NCBI GenBank assembly: GCA_030867875.1
Contig: JAOWCC010001634.1
Location: forward strand, 51,866,021 to 51,930,020
DNA from: Actinernus sp. WN-2022
Lineage: Eukaryota > Cnidaria > Anthozoa > Actiniaria > Actinernidae
Direction of reading: 5' to 3'
DNA: 64,000 nucleotides
The stretch's first letter is position 1. Each line of letters begins with the position of its first letter. Shown here one piece after another: positions 61,182 to 64,000 of the stretch. Position numbers and translations under genes: made by a program. The notes under the pieces were generated by a model. That model was given only the letters and a program-made list of their open reading frames with translations, ran no database searches and had not been told where the DNA came from.

Positions 61182-63182
61182 AATATGTTGTTCTGACAGT
61201 AGATAGTGTTTTATTTTTTTTGCGAAGACAAAAACACTAAGGTCTTTTAGGTGGCTAGGAATATCCTGCCAGAGATCAATTGCCTGATATGAAAGCATTT
61301 GTTTGCCAGTATTAGTTCGGACACGTGATTTGTATAAATTCTTTTGGGTTGAGTATCTTGTGTTGTATGTGTGTTTGCCACTGGCATATTGAAAAAAATC
61401 ATTAAACAAGCTTGGAAGGAGACCTTTATGCCACAAATGAACAAACTTTATGGCATGAAGGCGATAAACATTTTCTACAGTTTGAATATCTAAGAGATTT
61501 AGTAAGGGGAGAGCGCTTTCCGTATTTTTGCCAAACATAACAGAGAAAAATATTAACCTTGCTACAACATTTTGCTTAGTTTGTATCTTTTTCAAGTGTG
61601 ATTGGTAAGCACTCCCCCAGGCTAGAATAGCATAAGAAATGTAGGGGTAAATAAGGTTGTAATATATTTGTTTTAGTTGGTGAATAGATAGATAGTGCCT
61701 AAGCTTGGATATGATACCAATATTTCTTGAAATTCTAGAGCAAACATATGAAACATGATATTTCCAAGACATTGAATCGTCAATCAGAACACCTAAATAT
61801 TTTATATGGTCTTTTCTTTCCAAGTGGCACGATCCATCTTTGGTTTGTAATTTTATATCAATTTCTCCGTCCTTTTTCCGCGAAGATTTAACGATCATAT
61901 AATTTGTTTTAGAAAAGTTTATTGAAAGCTTATTCGTATCGCACCATTCCTTGACTCGGTCCAGTTCAGAGTTTATCAATGCTTCTAGGCTTTTTAGTTC
62001 TCGTGCTGATGCGAATACATTGGTATCATCTGCAAAAATTCTAAATGTTAAAGTGTCTGAACAGTTTGGAAGGTCGTTAATGTAGATTAGGAATAAGAGT
62101 GGTCCTAGGGTACTGCCTTGTGGTATACCACAGATCATTGTTTGTTTCGTGGATTCAGTGTTTCCTAGCGCAACATATTGTTGTCTGTTCGTTAGGTAGT
62201 TTGTAAACCAGTTTAGGGGGACCCCCCTTACTCCATATGCCTCTAGTTTTTTTAATAGTATTTGGTGGTTGACCGTGTCGAAAGCCTTTGAAAAATCTAA
62301 GAATACTCCACAAGTATACATATTATTGTCTATAGCTCTTCGAAGACTGTCTACAATTTCAGTTACAGCCTGTGCTGTTGAGCGGCCTTTTCTAAAACCG
62401 AATTGGAATTGGAATAAAATATCGTGTTTTTCAATATAATTTATGAGCTGTTTGTATACTAGTTTTTCAAAGATTTGCGTTAGGGCTGACAAAGTGGAGA
62501 TAGGGCGATAATTGCATGGGTCCATAACTTCCCCTCCTTTATCAACAGGCGTTACCTTAGACATTTTTAGTACATCCGGGACTATGCCTTGAAGTAAGGA
62601 TTGGTTAAATATTGTTGTGAGGGATTCACTTATATGACCACCTGCTAATTGTATGCATCTCTGTGGAATACCAATACAGGACTTATTCAATTTAAGCCCC
62701 ATAATAGCATCATAAACTTCATGAATGCAGATACTTCTGAACATAAAGCTATTTGGAAATGATTTCTTAATGTAACTAGTTGGGCTTATGTCATTTATGG
62801 GAATATTCTCTGCTAATTTAGGGCCAACGTTTATATAGTGTGTGTTGAGTTGATGGCAAATACTAGCCTTATTCGTATAGCATTTATTGTTGTATAGAAG
62901 TTTCTTAATACCAGGTGAAAAATTTCTGTTTCTGTTTACAACCATTCCAATTAGCTTCCACGTGGTTTTTAAGTTTTCTTTGTGCAAGTCAAATTGTGCT
63001 CTAAAATAGCTCTTCCTTGCAGCCTCCTTAATTTTGTTTAATTTATTGTTGTATATTTTATATTCTTTAATCTTTCTCGGTTCGTTGCTTAAAAAATGTG
63101 TTCTGAATAGTTTTTGTTTTCTCTTAAGGTTACCGTATACCTTCGCGGGTGTCTCTCGCAAATAAAATCGCACGCGCATCAT
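60834..63182 (-). mobile_element. 5'-truncated CR1/Jockey-type LINE
   Basis: Coding frame 61176-63182, then a 3' region of about 340 bp (minus strand) with a poly-A tract (T-run 61149-61177 on plus), AATAAAG, and an (ATTGT)n tail at 60836-60862. No AP-endonuclease domain lies upstream of the frame, so the copy is truncated at its 5' end near 63182-63190. Confidence 0.85.
61176..63182 (-). CDS. LINE reverse transcriptase, intact 668-residue frame
   Basis: Begins at ATG 63182 (MMRVRFYLRE) and runs without a stop to 61176. Residues about 1-120 are the basic linker usually found after the endonuclease (KEAARKSYFRAQFD). The RT domain spans about 205-480: SKVTPVDKGG, NYRPISTLSALTQIFEKLVY, FGFRKGRSTAQA, motif A VFLDFSKAFDTVNH (D296), motif B IPQGSTLGPLLFLIYINDLP, motif C IFADDTNVF (D385, D386), then DTNKLSINFSKTNYM and IKYLGVLIDDSMSWKYH. 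The C-terminus has NLIYPYISYAILAWGSAYQS and YNTRYSTQKNLYKSRVRTN. All three catalytic aspartates are kept. It would make DNA from its own RNA at a nicked target, but this copy lacks the endonuclease. It is the youngest-looking LINE here. Confidence 0.92.
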
Positions 63183-63520
63183 TTTAAAGGAAAGTATAGA
63201 AACCTATATATCACTGGAAAGGTTATATAATGTAGAATGCGCTGAAATGTTTTTTTTTGCACAAATATTACATTTTCAGTAAATGCTAAGGCAACAAACG
63301 CAAAAAAGACGAGTCTCACAGAAGTGAATTTATGTCCCTCCGCGTTCGCGCCTACGGACGATTCCGCTGCATAATGTCAATCAGCACATGATGACCTGTC
63401 AAAGTGTGTGAGCGTTTTTTAATATTTTACTTTGTTCAAATGCAATTCATCTTCAAAGTTTCAATCGAAATAGTTTCTGTGTTTCATCACGGCAAGTACT
63501 CTTATAAGAAAAATAATTAA
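63183..63520. other. spacer, no gene recognised
   Basis: AT-rich with a T-run near 63250. It contains CTCCGCGTTCGCGCCTACGG near 63338. No exon signature. Confidence 0.4.
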
Positions 63521-63527
63521 AATATCG

Positions 63528-63698
63528 CTAAACGCTCACATACTTTGGTTCATATGTAGCTCCTCTAACACTAGGCCAAGTTTCATCAAGATCTGACAAG
63601 TCTTCATACCCTATAAATTCACCCAAACACAGTGAATACGCATAAAAATCTATCGGCGTTTTTGGCTTCTGAAAGTTAGGAAACACATCACACCTCAT
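63528..63698 (-). CDS. possible small coding exon of unknown family
   Basis: From ATG 63698 the minus strand reads MRCDVFPNFQKPKTPIDFYA, YSLCLGEFIGYEDLSDLDET and WPSVRGATYEPKYVSV to a stop. The acidic, aromatic composition looks like real protein. CCTAACTTTCAG before the KPKTP codons could be an acceptor, and AAA|GTATGTGA near the end a donor, so it may be an internal exon or a first exon. I do not recognise the family. Confidence 0.35.
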   Translation of the reverse strand: MRCDVFPNFQKPKTPIDFYAYSLCLGEFIGYEDLSDLDETWPSVRGATYEPKYVSV

Positions 63699-63863
63699 CA
63701 AAGCAAACGTCAACACTTAAACCAACCAGCCAATTATATGTAAGGATCCCCGGAGCTTATGAATCAAGTCCAGAAATTCGCGGGAAATTAGTACGTGGCT
63801 CAAATTGCATAAGAAACATACATACTAGTGTCGTGTCACAAATATTCAAAAGAGCGTTGTGTT

Positions 63864-64000
63864 ATGGCCAAAACTAGAGATAATGCGCAAAAGGGGAAAA
63901 AGAAAGGTAAATCAACGGGTTGTACCAAGAAGGGAGAGGGCCAGATATCGAAAACTAAATCGCGTCGAAAGGCAACGCCGCAAACAAGAGCGAAGGGAAA
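63864..64000 (+). CDS. start of a lysine-rich protein, cut by the window end
   Basis: ATG 63864 opens a frame to the end of the window: MAKTRDNAQKGKKKGKSTG, then CTKKGEGQISKTKSRRKA and more basic residues. About one third is Lys or Arg, as in nucleolar, chromatin or ribosome-associated proteins and nuclear-localisation segments. It lies about 165 bases from the start of the minus-strand frame at 63698, arranged divergently. The family is unknown. Confidence 0.4.
   Translation, partial: MAKTRDNAQKGKKKGKSTGCTKKGEGQISKTKSRRKATPQTRAKG

Overview
The window looks like nuclear DNA of a marine invertebrate animal. Coding density is very low, genes are split by GT-AG introns, a vertebrate-type TTAGGG telomere repeat is present inside the sequence, and most of the window is tandem repeats, foldback (MITE-like) elements and decayed retrotransposons. 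The reverse transcriptase families and the Penelope-like element resemble those I associate with anthozoan cnidarians (corals, sea anemones). That placement is an inference from family resemblance only; no search was run.

Two host genes can be assembled exon by exon. (1) 1.1-8.6 kb, plus strand: a small ETS-domain transcription factor of three exons, predicted 233 residues, with a TATA box and a candidate poly(A) signal. (2) 47.6-27.0 kb, minus strand: a TRPC-type cation channel of five exons, predicted 766 residues, with all splice phases agreeing. It has a 14.9-kb first intron. Several TRPC exons start without a methionine and were found by reading the strand for the family's conserved motifs. 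At the right edge, a possible small exon (63.5-63.7 kb, minus) and the start of a lysine-rich protein (63.86 kb to the end, plus) may form a divergent pair.

Layout. 0-8.6 kb: ETS gene; its second intron holds a 2.1-kb minisatellite. 8.9-26.6 kb: gene-free, with a Penelope-like element (GIY-YIG remnant and hammerhead-ribozyme motif), nested Tc1/mariner-like and TTAA-flanked foldback elements, tRNA-like sequences, several minisatellites, an interstitial telomeric tract and CR1/Jockey-type LINE fragments. 27.0-47.6 kb: TRPC gene, whose introns contain a palindrome of 45-bp repeats, a 1.55-kb trinucleotide-rich tract, a 17-bp minisatellite, a second Penelope-derived region, TTAA elements and a large palindrome with mirrored minisatellite arms. 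47.6-50.8 kb: intergenic. 50.9-63.2 kb: LINE remnants on both strands, one with an intact 668-codon reverse transcriptase frame, plus foldbacks and minisatellites.

The most notable structures are: an intronic minisatellite that duplicates the exon 3/intron boundary of the TRPC gene; hammerhead ribozyme motifs in Penelope-like ends; a MITE family with long G/C homopolymer ends and 8-bp target duplications, caught twice inserted in recognisable older elements; and mirrored minisatellites in a near-perfect palindrome. No CRISPR array, rRNA or bacterial-type operon was seen. The two host genes have no visible functional link to each other.
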